DNA of 64,000 nucleotides from Niastella vici (GTDB lineage: Bacteria; Bacteroidota; Bacteroidia; Chitinophagales; Chitinophagaceae): contig NZ_LVYD01000049.1 of the NCBI RefSeq assembly GCF_002077945.1, positions 1 to 64,000 on the forward strand, in the 5' to 3' direction. The translations under genes and the position numbers were made by a program. Numbering within the stretch: position 1 is the stretch's first letter; each line of letters begins with the position of its first letter. The notes beneath the pieces are model-generated. The model ran no database searches. It saw only the letters and a program-made list of their open reading frames with translations, and was not told the DNA's origin. Shown piece by piece: positions 27,519 through 36,651 of the stretch.

Positions 27519-28735
27519 TATTGTAATTGTTTATAATAATACAGTTGGTGGCCGGGTAACAGGTCGGGATGAAAAATAGCGATGAGGTCGGCCAGGATGA
27601 GGTGTGGGTTCACGGCGCCCGATTCCCAGTAATCATTGGCGCCAATATCGTTCATTCGTTTGTTGCAATTGTACAGCGTTCCTTTTTTATAGGGGTTGAA
27701 CCGGGTATAGCGTTCATCGGCGGCGGCAATTTCTGCTTTTGTTTGAAAATTGCCCATGTTGAGCCAGAAGTCGGCTTTCAGGGCAATGGGCGCCACCGTT
27801 TCAAAATTCAACGCCAGGCTGCCTTTGCTGATGACATCGGCCCAATGGTAGCTGGCGCCGGCGTCTTTCAGGAATTGCGTGAGGTAACTGTCGCCATCGG
27901 GTACAAACCACTGGCCTTTGAAGGGCAGGCCGATCACTACCTGCGGTTTTTCTTTTACGGCAGTCGCCAACGCTTTCATGCGGTTGTATTCTTTTACCAG
28001 CGTATCGAATTTCTGGTTCACCAGTTCTTCTTTATTTAACAGGGCGGCCATCAACTTCACCCATTCTGAGCGGCCGAGTGGATCGGTCTCGAGCCATTCG
28101 GCATTCATCATTACCGGAATGCCTGCGCCAATGAGCGGCTGGTACCGGTTGAAGGGCGCATCGGGACTGCCCATGGTCATTACCAGGTCGGGTTTCAGGG
28201 AAATGATGAGCTCATTATTCATGTTGCTGCCATTGCCTACTGCCACCACTTTGCCGGCTGCCAGGTTCTTGCGCACGAGGGGCGAGTTGATGTATTTGTC
28301 ATCGGCCACTGCGGCTATTACATTGGCTGCTTCCGCAAAATCGGCCATGCCTACGTGCATGGAGGAGGTGACCACCATTTTTTGTACAGGTATTTGTACC
28401 ACCATAGCGCCGGGATGGTGGGTGGGAACCGGTGTTCCTCTTTGTACCAGGATATAATGAAGTGTGTCGGTTTTGTCGCTGAAGCGGTTGACGATGTTCA
28501 GCAGCTTGTAATGCTCGAAGTACTGGATCGTAAATCCTTTGGAGTATTGTATGTTGGTTTTTGGCGCAACGGGCTTGTCGGATGTTGTGGTGCCGGCCGG
28601 CTTTGCCGTTTGTTTACAGGCTGCCAGTGCTGCCAACAAAATAAAGATGCTGCCAATGCTTAATGATCGAAGTGCCAGGGCATGCTTCCCAAAACCAGGT
28701 TTTCTGCCTGTGAGAATTGATCTGTTGTATTTCAT
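27518..28735 (-). CDS. btuF: Cobalamin-binding lipoprotein of the BtuF family
   Basis: Substrate-binding subunit that hands B12 to BtuCD. I place the start at 28735 (MKYNRSILTG), giving 405 residues with a lipobox LLAALAAC (Cys40) after a long leader. The frame is open to 28882, but that part lies in the riboswitch. The periplasmic-binding fold is seen in DFAEAANVIAAVADDKYIN, ISLKPDLVMTMGSPDAP and the C-terminal ADERYTRFNPYKKGTLYN region. The gene follows the aptamer at 28783-29056 directly. Confidence 0.9.
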   Translation of the reverse strand: MKYNRSILTGRKPGFGKHALALRSLSIGSIFILLAALAACKQTAKPAGTTTSDKPVAPKTNIQYSKGFTIQYFEHYKLLNIVNRFSDKTDTLHYILVQRGTPVPTHHPGAMVVQIPVQKMVVTSSMHVGMADFAEAANVIAAVADDKYINSPLVRKNLAAGKVVAVGNGSNMNNELIISLKPDLVMTMGSPDAPFNRYQPLIGAGIPVMMNAEWLETDPLGRSEWVKLMAALLNKEELVNQKFDTLVKEYNRMKALATAVKEKPQVVIGLPFKGQWFVPDGDSYLTQFLKDAGASYHWADVISKGSLALNFETVAPIALKADFWLNMGNFQTKAEIAAADERYTRFNPYKKGTLYNCNKRMNDIGANDYWESGAVNPHLILADLIAIFHPDLLPGHQLYYYKQLQ

Positions 28736-28782
28736 TTTTGCTCTTTGCCTTTCTTCCGAAAGCGGTGAGTAAATGGTATTGT

Positions 28783-29056
28783 AAGGCAGGTCTTCTGACT
28801 TGTTCCCTGTTGGCGACCTTCCCGTCCCGGATGCCGGGTCAGTGGTATGGAGTTGCAACAGCGGTGAATGGTCAATCGTCAATGGTCAATAGCACCCGGC
28901 TTTGCGGATTTCGAAATTAATAGCGAAACTCAAAAATTGAGCAGCTCTTTCACCATTGACCCTTCACCATTCACCAAAGAACTTACAGCAGCGGAGACTG
29001 TTCCGGACTTACACCGGATTCCCTATTAAAGCAGCGAATGCTGCTACCTTCGGCGG
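28783..29056 (-). promoter_or_regulatory. Cobalamin riboswitch, interrupted by a repeat element
   Basis: On the minus strand the conserved aptamer blocks appear in order: GAAGGTAGC at the 5' end, GGGAATCCGGTGTAAGTCC, CGCTGCTGTAAG, then after an insertion CCACTG, GGGACGGGAAGG, and the B12 box AAGTCAGAAGACCTGCC near 28783-28801. Between the CTGTAAG block and the CCACTG block lies the heptamer-word hairpin (28863-28975), which lengthens what is normally a short variable arm. The 3' end is about 47 bases upstream of the btuF start, as expected for a switch controlling the btuFCDB run. Confidence 0.92.
28863..28975. repeat. Heptamer-word inverted repeat, locus 5 (GGTCAAT type), inside the riboswitch
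   Basis: The left arm reads GGTGAAT-GGTCAAT-CGTCAAT-GGTCAAT at 28863-28890. The right arm (28950-28975) is the complement of GGTGAAT-GGTGAAG-GGTCAAT-GGTG. The core (28891-28949) contains CCCGGC, ATTTCGAAAT and AATAGCGA. The octamer AATAGCGA is also in the core at 58407-58460 and, on the opposite strand, in the cores at 3373 and 22546. Confidence 0.9.
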
Positions 29057-29064
29057 CGAAAGTA
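29057..29064 (-). promoter_or_regulatory. Possible -7 promoter element for the btuF riboswitch transcript
   Basis: On the minus strand the octamer TACTTTCG matches the Bacteroidota TAnnTTTG element at all but one fixed position. It lies just upstream of the first bases of the aptamer, which fits transcription starting at the riboswitch. No clear -33 TTTG was found. Confidence 0.35.
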
Positions 29065-29077
29065 ATAATAATTTTGG

Positions 29078-29635
29078 TTACAGCTGTTTTTTAAATTCCG
29101 GGAGGTTTTCGAGGATGCTTTCCATCCTGTTTTCAACGCTGGCCGGCGGCACTTCTATTAACGTAAAACCCAATGCCCGGTAGGTTTCGCGGATGGAGGT
29201 ATGCAATGCAACTGCTTCTTCCCAGGTTTGCCAACGCTCGGCATCGTTTATATAGATCTGTTTCCAGGGTGGTAAAATAAAGACGGTCGGTTGATAGGGA
29301 TGCTGTTGCAGGGCGGTGTAAAAGCGATCAGGAACAGGCAGGGCGGCGGCCTTCAGATAAGCAATGATATCGGGTATGCCGCGGTCGAAGAAAGTGATGC
29401 GGGCATGGCCGGCCGTTTGATTGTACTGCGTTATCATACGGTCAAGCGTTTTACCGGCAAAACAGGAAAGATCAGCCCAGGGCAGGCATTGTGAACCGTT
29501 GGCCACTTCTTCCCTGATGAGGCGGCGCGACACTTCGGGGGAACAGGGATAACCGGCCTTTTCTAAAGCCAGCAATACACTTGTTTTGCCCGCGCCGGGG
29601 CCGCCCGTGATGATGTATTTTTTGGGTGCAGTCAA
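29078..29635 (-). CDS. P-loop NTPase of the AAA_28-like family
   Basis: A 185-residue protein with Walker A GGPGAGKTS at about residue 10 and FFDRGIPDIIAYLK near 82, resembling a kinase-like lid or Walker B region. The start is TTG at 29635; no ATG lies upstream in frame before the stop, and this start puts the P-loop at the expected place. It has no signal peptide. It is the last gene of the cbiP-cobD-cbiB run, 7 nt after cbiB. Small NTPases of this type are often found with corrinoid genes in Bacteroidota, but I cannot assign its substrate. CobU-like activity is possible, though its motifs were not seen. Confidence 0.8.
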   Translation of the reverse strand: MTAPKKYIITGGPGAGKTSVLLALEKAGYPCSPEVSRRLIREEVANGSQCLPWADLSCFAGKTLDRMITQYNQTAGHARITFFDRGIPDIIAYLKAAALPVPDRFYTALQQHPYQPTVFILPPWKQIYINDAERWQTWEEAVALHTSIRETYRALGFTLIEVPPASVENRMESILENLPEFKKQL

Positions 29636-29642
29636 TGGTAGC

Positions 29643-30584
29643 TTATGTACGGGTTAAATAAATGATGGCGCAAACGAGCAGAATGGTTACCCCGCAAACT
29701 TTGTGATTGATGCGGCTGGCTATTTCGATCTCCTTATGCTGGACGGTTCTGTCGTTTTTGCCGATGTATGGCTTTTCCACCAGTTTACCATGGTATACAT
29801 TGGGGCCGCCAAAACGGGTATCGAGGATGCCGGCCAGGGCCGCTTCGGGATAACCGGAGTTGGGGCTTTTGTGTTTGTTGCCGTAGCGGAAAATAAATTG
29901 AAGGCTGCGCCGGCTCCAGCTTACCAGCGCCATTAACAAGGCGGTGAGGCGGGCCGGAATAAAGTTAGCGACATCATCGAGCCGGGCGGCCATCTTTCCA
30001 AACAGTTCATAGCGGTCGTTGTGGTAACCGATCATGGAATCGAGGGTGTTGATCATTTTATAGGTCATCATGCCGGGCACGCCGGCAATAGCATAATAGA
30101 ACAGCGGCGCCACCACGCCATCACTTAAATTCTCTGACATAGTTTCCAGCACGGCTATGCGTATCTGTTGCGGCGTAAGCGCGCTGGTATCGCGGCCTAC
30201 AATGCGGCTGAGTTGTTTGCGGCCGGCTTCGAGTCCTTTTTCTTCCAGCACCTGAAATACCTGTTGGCCTTCTTCGATCAGCGATCTATTGGCCAGTCCG
30301 TAATAAACGAATACAGTACTGAAGAGCAGGTACGGGACCCAATGCCAGCTTAACAGCCATTGGGCCGAAAGCTGAAAGAAAAAAAATACGGCTGTGCAAA
30401 AGGTGATCGCCAGCAGCGCTCCTTTCCAAAACCGGTTGCTGCCCCTGTTCAACCATTTTTCTCCTTTGTAAATGGCATTGCCAAACAGGCGGATGGGATG
30501 GGGAAGCCATTCGGGATCACCCAGCAACAGGTCGAGGACATAACCTATTAACAGTGGCAGTATCAGGAGTAATGCTGGGTCCAT
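29643..30584 (-). CDS. cbiB: Adenosylcobinamide-phosphate synthase
   Basis: Joins adenosylcobyric acid and aminopropanol phosphate to give adenosylcobinamide phosphate. The 313-residue membrane protein begins with hydrophobic helices and the family motif LLLGDPEWLPHPIRLFGNAI (residues about 19-38), then has SENLSDGVVAPLFYYAIAG, MINTLDSMIGYHNDRYELFGK and RLDDVANFIPARLTALL. It overlaps cobD by 22 bases. Confidence 0.95.
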   Translation of the reverse strand: MDPALLLILPLLIGYVLDLLLGDPEWLPHPIRLFGNAIYKGEKWLNRGSNRFWKGALLAITFCTAVFFFFQLSAQWLLSWHWVPYLLFSTVFVYYGLANRSLIEEGQQVFQVLEEKGLEAGRKQLSRIVGRDTSALTPQQIRIAVLETMSENLSDGVVAPLFYYAIAGVPGMMTYKMINTLDSMIGYHNDRYELFGKMAARLDDVANFIPARLTALLMALVSWSRRSLQFIFRYGNKHKSPNSGYPEAALAGILDTRFGGPNVYHGKLVEKPYIGKNDRTVQHKEIEIASRINHKVCGVTILLVCAIIYLTRT

Positions 30585-31582
30585 TCTGTAAGGGCATGGG
30601 TGAGTAATTCATTGTTGTCTTTTGTAAGTGTGGCCAGGCGGATATGCTGTTCGGTGAGGCCCCTGAAATTGGCGGCATCGCGGATCAGCAAACCGTGCGC
30701 TTCGATGAGGTATGCTTTCAACTGCCGGGCTGTGCCGAAAGGCATTTTGGCCAGAAAGAAATGGGTGTGGCTGTCATCGATCGTAAATGACAATTGCGTC
30801 AATTGTTGTATCAGTTGTTCTTTTTCGCGGAAGAGCTCCGTTAAAGGAAGTGGAGCGTTGGCATAATGATCAAAGATGTAATGGCCCGCTTCTATGGCAA
30901 GGGCGTTCACCGACCAGGGCATTTTGCATGGCAATAAGGTTGAGATCATCTGGGCATTCGCCGCCAAATACCCCAACCGCAAACCGGGGATGGAAAACGC
31001 TTTGGTAAGCGAACGCATAACGATGAGGTTATCGCAGGTATTGATCAGGGTGAGCAACGAGGGAACGTTGCGGGTAAATTCAATAAAGGCCTCGTCGATC
31101 ACAAACAGGGTTTGTGGATTGGTTGTTATCAGTTCACCGAGCTGCGTAAACACATGACCGGTAGGGTTGTTGGGATTGCAGATAAAGAACAGGCCCGGGG
31201 CGGTTTGCAGTCCGGCCTGTACATCGCATTGCTGTACAAAGTGAACCTCGTGATGGTGCAGGCGGCAGGCGTCTTCATATTCAGCAAAGGCGGGGATGGC
31301 AATGGTGGTTTGGCTTTTACCAAAGGCCTGTGCTATCAAATAAATGCTTTCGGTAGTGCCATTGGTGATGAGCAGTTGGGAAGCCTGGAGCCCATGATGC
31401 CGGCTTATTTTGCGGGCGAGGCTTTCGGCCTGTACTTCGGGATATTGATTGATGACGGGCCAGTGCGCAAAAATATGTTCCTGCAAACCGGCGGGCTCGC
31501 GGCCATACCACACGTTCGTGCTGAAGTTGGCCCGCATTTTTTGTTGATACCGGTAAGCATCATCACCATGTCCCTGCAACAT
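30563..31582 (-). CDS. cobD: Threonine-phosphate decarboxylase, CobD-like aminotransferase fold
   Basis: A PLP enzyme that supplies aminopropanol phosphate for the lower-ligand linker. It is a 339-residue class I/II aminotransferase fold with FICNPNNPTGH, VIDEAFIEF and the PLP lysine in SLTKAFSIPGLRLGY. The sequence alone could also be HisC (histidinol-phosphate aminotransferase). The tight fit between cbiP (4 nt) and cbiB (22-base overlap) makes CobD the better call. The start ATG is at 31582. Confidence 0.88.
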   Translation of the reverse strand: MLQGHGDDAYRYQQKMRANFSTNVWYGREPAGLQEHIFAHWPVINQYPEVQAESLARKISRHHGLQASQLLITNGTTESIYLIAQAFGKSQTTIAIPAFAEYEDACRLHHHEVHFVQQCDVQAGLQTAPGLFFICNPNNPTGHVFTQLGELITTNPQTLFVIDEAFIEFTRNVPSLLTLINTCDNLIVMRSLTKAFSIPGLRLGYLAANAQMISTLLPCKMPWSVNALAIEAGHYIFDHYANAPLPLTELFREKEQLIQQLTQLSFTIDDSHTHFFLAKMPFGTARQLKAYLIEAHGLLIRDAANFRGLTEQHIRLATLTKDNNELLTHALTEWTQHYS

Positions 31583-31585
31583 ACG

Positions 31586-33061
31586 CTATGATTTCATGTT
31601 TTGGTATACCTGGTCCATATCAACATGCTCGCGAATGAGCATGGCCAGTTTATCGTATTGTTCTTCTTTGAATTGCCGGTAATTAAAAGTGGTGGCGTCA
31701 TCCGTCGCCAGCAGGTCATTGATCACCGCATCATTATCCAGAATGCCGTGCACATAGGTGCCCCAGCAGGTTTTACTCCCGTAACAACCATCGGTGGTGC
31801 CATCTGAAAAGGTGAGCACCGGTTCAAGACCTGCGCTGGTAACAGCTGTTTGTCCCATGTGGATCTCATAACCTGTACAGGTAGCTGCAGACTGCCGGTA
31901 AGTAAAGTGCCGTTGCAAGGTTGTTTTTTCTTTTCCCAGCACCGTATGCAGGGGGAGCAGGCCAAGACCGGTCACGGTACCGGTTTTACTTTCTACTTCA
32001 AAAGGGTCTTCAATGAGTTCGCCCATCATCTGGTAACCGCCACAAATACCAATGACCGTTTTCCCATTTTTATGCGCTGCAGTTACCGCCCCTGCCACGC
32101 CATTGTTTTTAAGCGCGATCAGGTCTTCGATGGTGTTTTTGCTGCCGGGCAAAATAATGATCTCGCTGTTGGCAATTTCTGCCGGGTCAATGGTGTAGAA
32201 CAGGTTCACCCGGGGATCTTTTTCGAGCCGGTCGAAATCGGTAAAGTTCGACAGCCGGTGGAGTAGAATAACGGCTACATTTATTTTATCTTTTACCGAG
32301 GTACGTTGTTTGTTTTGAAGCTGCACGGAATCTTCTTCTTCAATAAAGATATCCCTGAAATAAGGCAGTACGCCAATAACAGGTACGCCACATAATTCTT
32401 CGATCATTTTGCGGCCATCCTCGAACAGGCGGCTGTCGCCCCGGAATTTATTGATGATAATTCCTTTGATGCAGGCCCGCTCGGGTGGCGTCAATAACGA
32501 CATGGTGCCATACAGGCTGGCAAAGATGCCGCCGCGGTCGATATCGCCAATGAGATAAGTGGTGGCATTGGCGTGTATGGCCATGCGCATATTGGTGATG
32601 TCGCGTTGTTTGAGGTTCAGTTCAGAGATGCTGCCGGCGCCTTCCAGTACAATGGGCGCATAACGTGCGGCTAAGCGGTCGTATGCTTTCGTTACTTCGG
32701 CAAACAATTCCTGGCGGTCATTGGCCATAAAATACTCCCAGGCCGTTTGCGTGCCAACGGGCTTGCCATTCAACACAACCTGGGAGCTTTTATCATTCAC
32801 GGGTTTCAATAGTACCGGGTTCATATCGGTATGACAGGGAACACCCGCCGCCTCCGCCTGTACCGCCTGCGCCCGGCCAATTTCAAAACCTTCGGGCGTG
32901 GCATAACTGTTCAGCGACATGTTTTGTCCTTTGAACGGGGCGGGGTGGTAGCCATCCTGTTTTAATATTCTGCAAAACCCTGCCGTGATGATGCTTTTGC
33001 CAACATCGGAGGCAGTGCCTACAAACATTAAGGAGCGGAGCGCGGTAGTTGTTTCCTTCAT
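31586..33061 (-). CDS. cbiP: Cobyric acid synthase
   Basis: Amidates the corrin ring using glutamine. The N-terminal dethiobiotin-synthetase-like domain has the ATP-binding FVGTASDVGKSII and the family block PFKGQNMSLNSYAT. The C-terminal glutamine amidotransferase domain has the nucleophile Cys in GICGGYQMMG and the His in GTYVHGILDN. I start it at the ATG 33061 (MKETTTAL); a TTG four codons upstream is possible. At 491 residues it is full length. It is 12 nt after the aldo/keto reductase stop. Confidence 0.95.
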   Translation of the reverse strand: MKETTTALRSLMFVGTASDVGKSIITAGFCRILKQDGYHPAPFKGQNMSLNSYATPEGFEIGRAQAVQAEAAGVPCHTDMNPVLLKPVNDKSSQVVLNGKPVGTQTAWEYFMANDRQELFAEVTKAYDRLAARYAPIVLEGAGSISELNLKQRDITNMRMAIHANATTYLIGDIDRGGIFASLYGTMSLLTPPERACIKGIIINKFRGDSRLFEDGRKMIEELCGVPVIGVLPYFRDIFIEEEDSVQLQNKQRTSVKDKINVAVILLHRLSNFTDFDRLEKDPRVNLFYTIDPAEIANSEIIILPGSKNTIEDLIALKNNGVAGAVTAAHKNGKTVIGICGGYQMMGELIEDPFEVESKTGTVTGLGLLPLHTVLGKEKTTLQRHFTYRQSAATCTGYEIHMGQTAVTSAGLEPVLTFSDGTTDGCYGSKTCWGTYVHGILDNDAVINDLLATDDATTFNYRQFKEEQYDKLAMLIREHVDMDQVYQNMKS

Positions 33062-33073
33062 TGGCCAGTACAA

Positions 33074-34108
33074 TTAATTGGGCAAGCTACTTAAGATTTC
33101 CTGTTGTTTGGGATCGATCAGTTGCTGATTGAACCATTGCGGGTATAAATTAGTGGGTTTTGTGATGGCCTCCAACTGTTGCAATTGTGCCGCGCTCAAT
33201 TTGATGGAAACCGATTTCAGGTTATCTTCCAGCTGGTGCATTTTGCTGGCGCCAACGATGATGCTGGCCACCACCGGTTTGCTGAGCAGCCAGGCCAACG
33301 CGATCTGGGCAACAGAAGCGTTGTGTTCAGCGGCTATATTTTTCAACACCTCCACTACTTTAAATCCAAACTCTTTATCAAAAGGCAGGAGGTCGAAACC
33401 GGAGAGGCGGTTGTTGGGGTCTTTCAGGCTTTCGCGGGTATATTTACCACTCAGGAAACCGCTTGCGAGCGGGCTCCAAACGGTCATGCCAATGCCGGCA
33501 TGTTGCATAAAGGGAACAATGTCGTGTTCAACATCGCGGCCAACCAGTGAATAGTTCATCTGGCCATTACAGAAGGTAGCCCAGCCATTGTCTTTTTGCA
33601 TTTGATACGCCAGGGCCGAGCGCCAGGCGCTCCAGTTGGAGTATCCCACGTATCTTACTTTACCTGCTGTTACGAGGCTGTTGAGCGCTTCGAGGGATTC
33701 TTCGAGTGGCGTAAAGGGATCTTCCTTGTGTAAAATGTAAAGATCGATATAGTCTGTGCCAAGCCGTTTCAGGCTTTGTTCGCAGGAGAATAAAATATGC
33801 CGTTTTGATAAACCGGCCTGGGTAACGGGGTTACCGGTTCTGAAACCCACTTTGGTGGAGATGATGACATCGTTCCGGTGCGGGGCCAGCAATTTGCCCA
33901 GCATGGTTTCTGATTGACCGTTTGCATAGCCATCAGCGGTGTCAAAAAAGTTGATACCTGCATCCAGCGAACGGTTCACCATGTCCTGTGCCAGTTGCTG
34001 ATCAACTTTATACACTGCTTTAATGGAGGGATCGTCGCCGAAGGTCATGGCGCCAAAGGCCAGTTTAGATACAATAAGGCCGGTACTGCCGAGTTGGGTG
34101 TATTCCAT
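33074..34108 (-). CDS. Aldo/keto reductase
   Basis: An NADPH-dependent oxidoreductase of 344 residues. The catalytic tetrad is visible: Asp and Tyr in FFDTADGYANG, Lys in ISTKVGF and His in YILHKED. The start at 34108 (MEYTQLGSTGLIVSKLAFG) is the family N-terminus; the open frame runs upstream to 34186 without similarity. Its substrate cannot be told from sequence. It is the first gene of the run that continues into cbiP, so it is probably co-transcribed with cobalamin genes, perhaps by chance. Confidence 0.9.
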   Translation of the reverse strand: MEYTQLGSTGLIVSKLAFGAMTFGDDPSIKAVYKVDQQLAQDMVNRSLDAGINFFDTADGYANGQSETMLGKLLAPHRNDVIISTKVGFRTGNPVTQAGLSKRHILFSCEQSLKRLGTDYIDLYILHKEDPFTPLEESLEALNSLVTAGKVRYVGYSNWSAWRSALAYQMQKDNGWATFCNGQMNYSLVGRDVEHDIVPFMQHAGIGMTVWSPLASGFLSGKYTRESLKDPNNRLSGFDLLPFDKEFGFKVVEVLKNIAAEHNASVAQIALAWLLSKPVVASIIVGASKMHQLEDNLKSVSIKLSAAQLQQLEAITKPTNLYPQWFNQQLIDPKQQEILSSLPN

Positions 34109-34261
34109 GGTTGTCCAGTTTTTTTGTGCTTCAATTAAGAGCGCAAAAATACCGGAATTGGCTGTTCGAAATTGGGAACAATTCAATTTATGGAAAATAA
34201 AAGATCATTCATCTTATTATATTAATGCGATCCAATTTAACCTTTCTTAAAACTGCTGGTC

Positions 34262-36649
34262 ATGTTCAGGCATCAATTACGCATCTTCTATATCAATTTT
34301 AAAAAACATAAGTCCACGGTTTTCATAAACCTGTTCGGACTGTCGACCGGTTTGGCGTGTAGCATCCTGATCTGTTTATGGATCTATGATGAATGCACAA
34401 TTGATAAATTTCATGGGAAACAGTTATATAAAGTAATGGTGAATGAACGGCAGAATGATCGCCTCACTACCGGGGAAGCCGGCAGTGGCATACTGGGCGA
34501 AGCATTAAAGAGCAGCTTCCCTGAAGTGCAATATGTGGTTACCACAACACCGGCTGCCTGGTTCCGCTCATTTAGTTTATCCGGCGCAGAAAAAGACAAT
34601 GTCGTAAAAGGCGCCGGCAATTTTGTAGGTAAAGATTATTTTAATGCTTTTTCTTATAAACTGCTGCAGGGTAATAATGACCAGGTGCTCGCTGATAAAC
34701 GTTCAATTGTTATCTCTGCCGGGTTGGCCCGGAAATTATTCAACAGCACTGACCAGGTTGTGGGTAAGGTTATACAATGGAAATGGTACTCCCTATCGCG
34801 GGAAGCGGTTGTTACCGGTGTGTATGAGGATTTTCCACGCCACTCTTCTACACAGTTCGATTTTTTGCTACCATTTGATGAATGGACGGCTATCCTTAAA
34901 GAAATGAACGGGAATACTGGTGAAGCCACTATAAACGGCGGCCCTTTTAATAAACCTCTTGTTCTTCGTGAAGGCACATCTGTAAATGCGTTCAATAAGA
35001 AAATAGCCGGTTTTATAAAAAGTAAGTTCTCCCAATCAACCGCCACTTTATTCCTGGCAAACTATGGGGATGCCTATCTGTATAACAACTATGAAAATGG
35101 CGTACAAACCGGCGGGCGTATTCAATATGTACAATTGTTTGTGATCATTGCTTTTTGTATCCTGCTCATTGCCTGTATCAATTTCATGAACCTGTCAACG
35201 GCCAAGGCCGCAGAGCGGTTAAAAGAGATCGGTGTAAAAAAGGTATTAGGTGTTGAGCGTGGCATGCTGATCAGGCAGTTCCTGGGCGAATCGGTTTTAT
35301 TAAGTTTTATGGCCCTTATCATTGCCGTGGTGCTTGTTGTTATAGTATTACCTTCCTTTAATGCATTAACCGGTAAACAGCTGGGTGCAGGTTTTGACGG
35401 CTGGCTGATTGCCTCAGTAATCGGGGTGGCCCTTATTACAGGGATTATTGCCGGAATATATCCTGCTATTTATCTTTCCCGGTTAAAACCGGTTCTTACG
35501 CTCAAAGGAAGTTTTAAAGGCTCTGTACGTGACGGATGGGTTCGCAGGGGACTGGTGTTCTTTCAGTTCTCTGTAGCCGTAATTTTTATCGTCACCATTA
35601 TGGTCGTTTATAACCAGGTACAACTAATTCAGTCTAAAAAGCCGGGGTATGATAAAGACAACGTAGTATATTTTGAAATGCAGGGCAAAGCAGCGGAGCA
35701 ACGCGACCGGTTCCTCGCTGCATTAAAAAGTATTCCCGGTGTGGTACAGGCTTCCAGTATTACGAATACGATCGTGATGCCTGCCGGTGAACCACGTGGT
35801 GGTGTTACCTGGGACGACAAAAACGCAGATGATAAGATCCGTTTTGAGCAAAGCGCAGTAAATTATGAACTGTTGGAAACATTGGGTATTGAAATGGCTG
35901 CAGGCCGCACATTCTCCCGAAATTTTGGCGATTCTTCAGCCGTTGTTGTAAATGAAGCGGCCGTGGAAGCCATGGGACTTACAGCGCCCATTGGTAAAAA
36001 GATCAAAGTATGGGGAAAAGAAAAGCAGATCATAGGCGTTGCCCGGAATTTTCATTTTAATTCCATGCACGCTGCCATAAAGCCTTTTATTTTCAAACTG
36101 GAGCCCGAGAATACCTTACTGGTGATGGTTAAACTTCATAAAAATAATAGGAGCGGGACTATTGGCGCCATCAGCAAATTTTATAAACAATTCAACCCGG
36201 GTTCAATACCCGATTATAAATTTCTGGATGAAGAGTATCAGCAGCAATATGCCTTCGAGATGCTGATCGCAAAACTGTCGAAATATTTTACCGCACTGGC
36301 CATTATCATTTCCTGTTTGGGATTGTTTGGGCTGGCTGCTTTTACTGCGGAGAAGCGGATAAAGGAAATAGGCATCCGGAAAATTGTAGGTGCAAGCCGG
36401 TTCAGCATAGTTTACCTGCTATCGGCCGATTTTACAAAGATCGTACTGGCGGCGTTGCTGGTGGGGCTGCCCATTAGTTATTTGCTCGCTGCTTCGTGGT
36501 TAAATGATTTCGCTTACAGGATAGCGCTAACGCCAACCTATTTTATTGCTGCAATGCTGGTAACACTGACTATTGCCTGGTTAACGATCGCCCTTCAAAC
36601 CATAAAAGCTTCGATGGTTAATCCCGTTAAATGCCTGAAAGAGAACTGA
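34262..36649 (+). CDS. MacB/FtsX-type ABC permease
   Basis: A 795-residue membrane protein made of two FtsX-type halves. Each half has a large periplasmic MacB-like domain (about residues 40-270 and 440-660) and transmembrane helices, at about 20-40 and in three-helix sets near 290-420 and 670-785. Typical motifs are MNLSTAKAAERLKEIGVKKVLG and LAAFTAEKRIKEIGIRKIVGAS. Bacteroidota encode many such permeases, thought to act as mechanotransmission ABC proteins or efflux parts. No ATPase gene is next to it. It ends 2 nt before the stop of a converging permease of the same family. Confidence 0.9.
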   Translation: MFRHQLRIFYINFKKHKSTVFINLFGLSTGLACSILICLWIYDECTIDKFHGKQLYKVMVNERQNDRLTTGEAGSGILGEALKSSFPEVQYVVTTTPAAWFRSFSLSGAEKDNVVKGAGNFVGKDYFNAFSYKLLQGNNDQVLADKRSIVISAGLARKLFNSTDQVVGKVIQWKWYSLSREAVVTGVYEDFPRHSSTQFDFLLPFDEWTAILKEMNGNTGEATINGGPFNKPLVLREGTSVNAFNKKIAGFIKSKFSQSTATLFLANYGDAYLYNNYENGVQTGGRIQYVQLFVIIAFCILLIACINFMNLSTAKAAERLKEIGVKKVLGVERGMLIRQFLGESVLLSFMALIIAVVLVVIVLPSFNALTGKQLGAGFDGWLIASVIGVALITGIIAGIYPAIYLSRLKPVLTLKGSFKGSVRDGWVRRGLVFFQFSVAVIFIVTIMVVYNQVQLIQSKKPGYDKDNVVYFEMQGKAAEQRDRFLAALKSIPGVVQASSITNTIVMPAGEPRGGVTWDDKNADDKIRFEQSAVNYELLETLGIEMAAGRTFSRNFGDSSAVVVNEAAVEAMGLTAPIGKKIKVWGKEKQIIGVARNFHFNSMHAAIKPFIFKLEPENTLLVMVKLHKNNRSGTIGAISKFYKQFNPGSIPDYKFLDEEYQQQYAFEMLIAKLSKYFTALAIIISCLGLFGLAAFTAEKRIKEIGIRKIVGASRFSIVYLLSADFTKIVLAALLVGLPISYLLAASWLNDFAYRIALTPTYFIAAMLVTLTIAWLTIALQTIKASMVNPVKCLKEN

Positions 36650-36651
36650 GC

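Noticed and set aside
28736-28882. N-terminal extension of BtuF into the riboswitch
   Set aside because: The added residues come from the conserved B12 box and have no signal-peptide character; the ATG at 28735 gives a proper lipoprotein leader.
28863-28975. Insert in the riboswitch taken as an assembly error
   Set aside because: It is a well-formed member of the same element family found at 58378-58489, with its own core and arms, and both flanking aptamer parts are intact.
30563-31582. Histidinol-phosphate aminotransferase (HisC)
   Set aside because: The fold fits, but no other histidine genes are near, and the gene overlaps cbiB and follows cbiP, so CobD is preferred.
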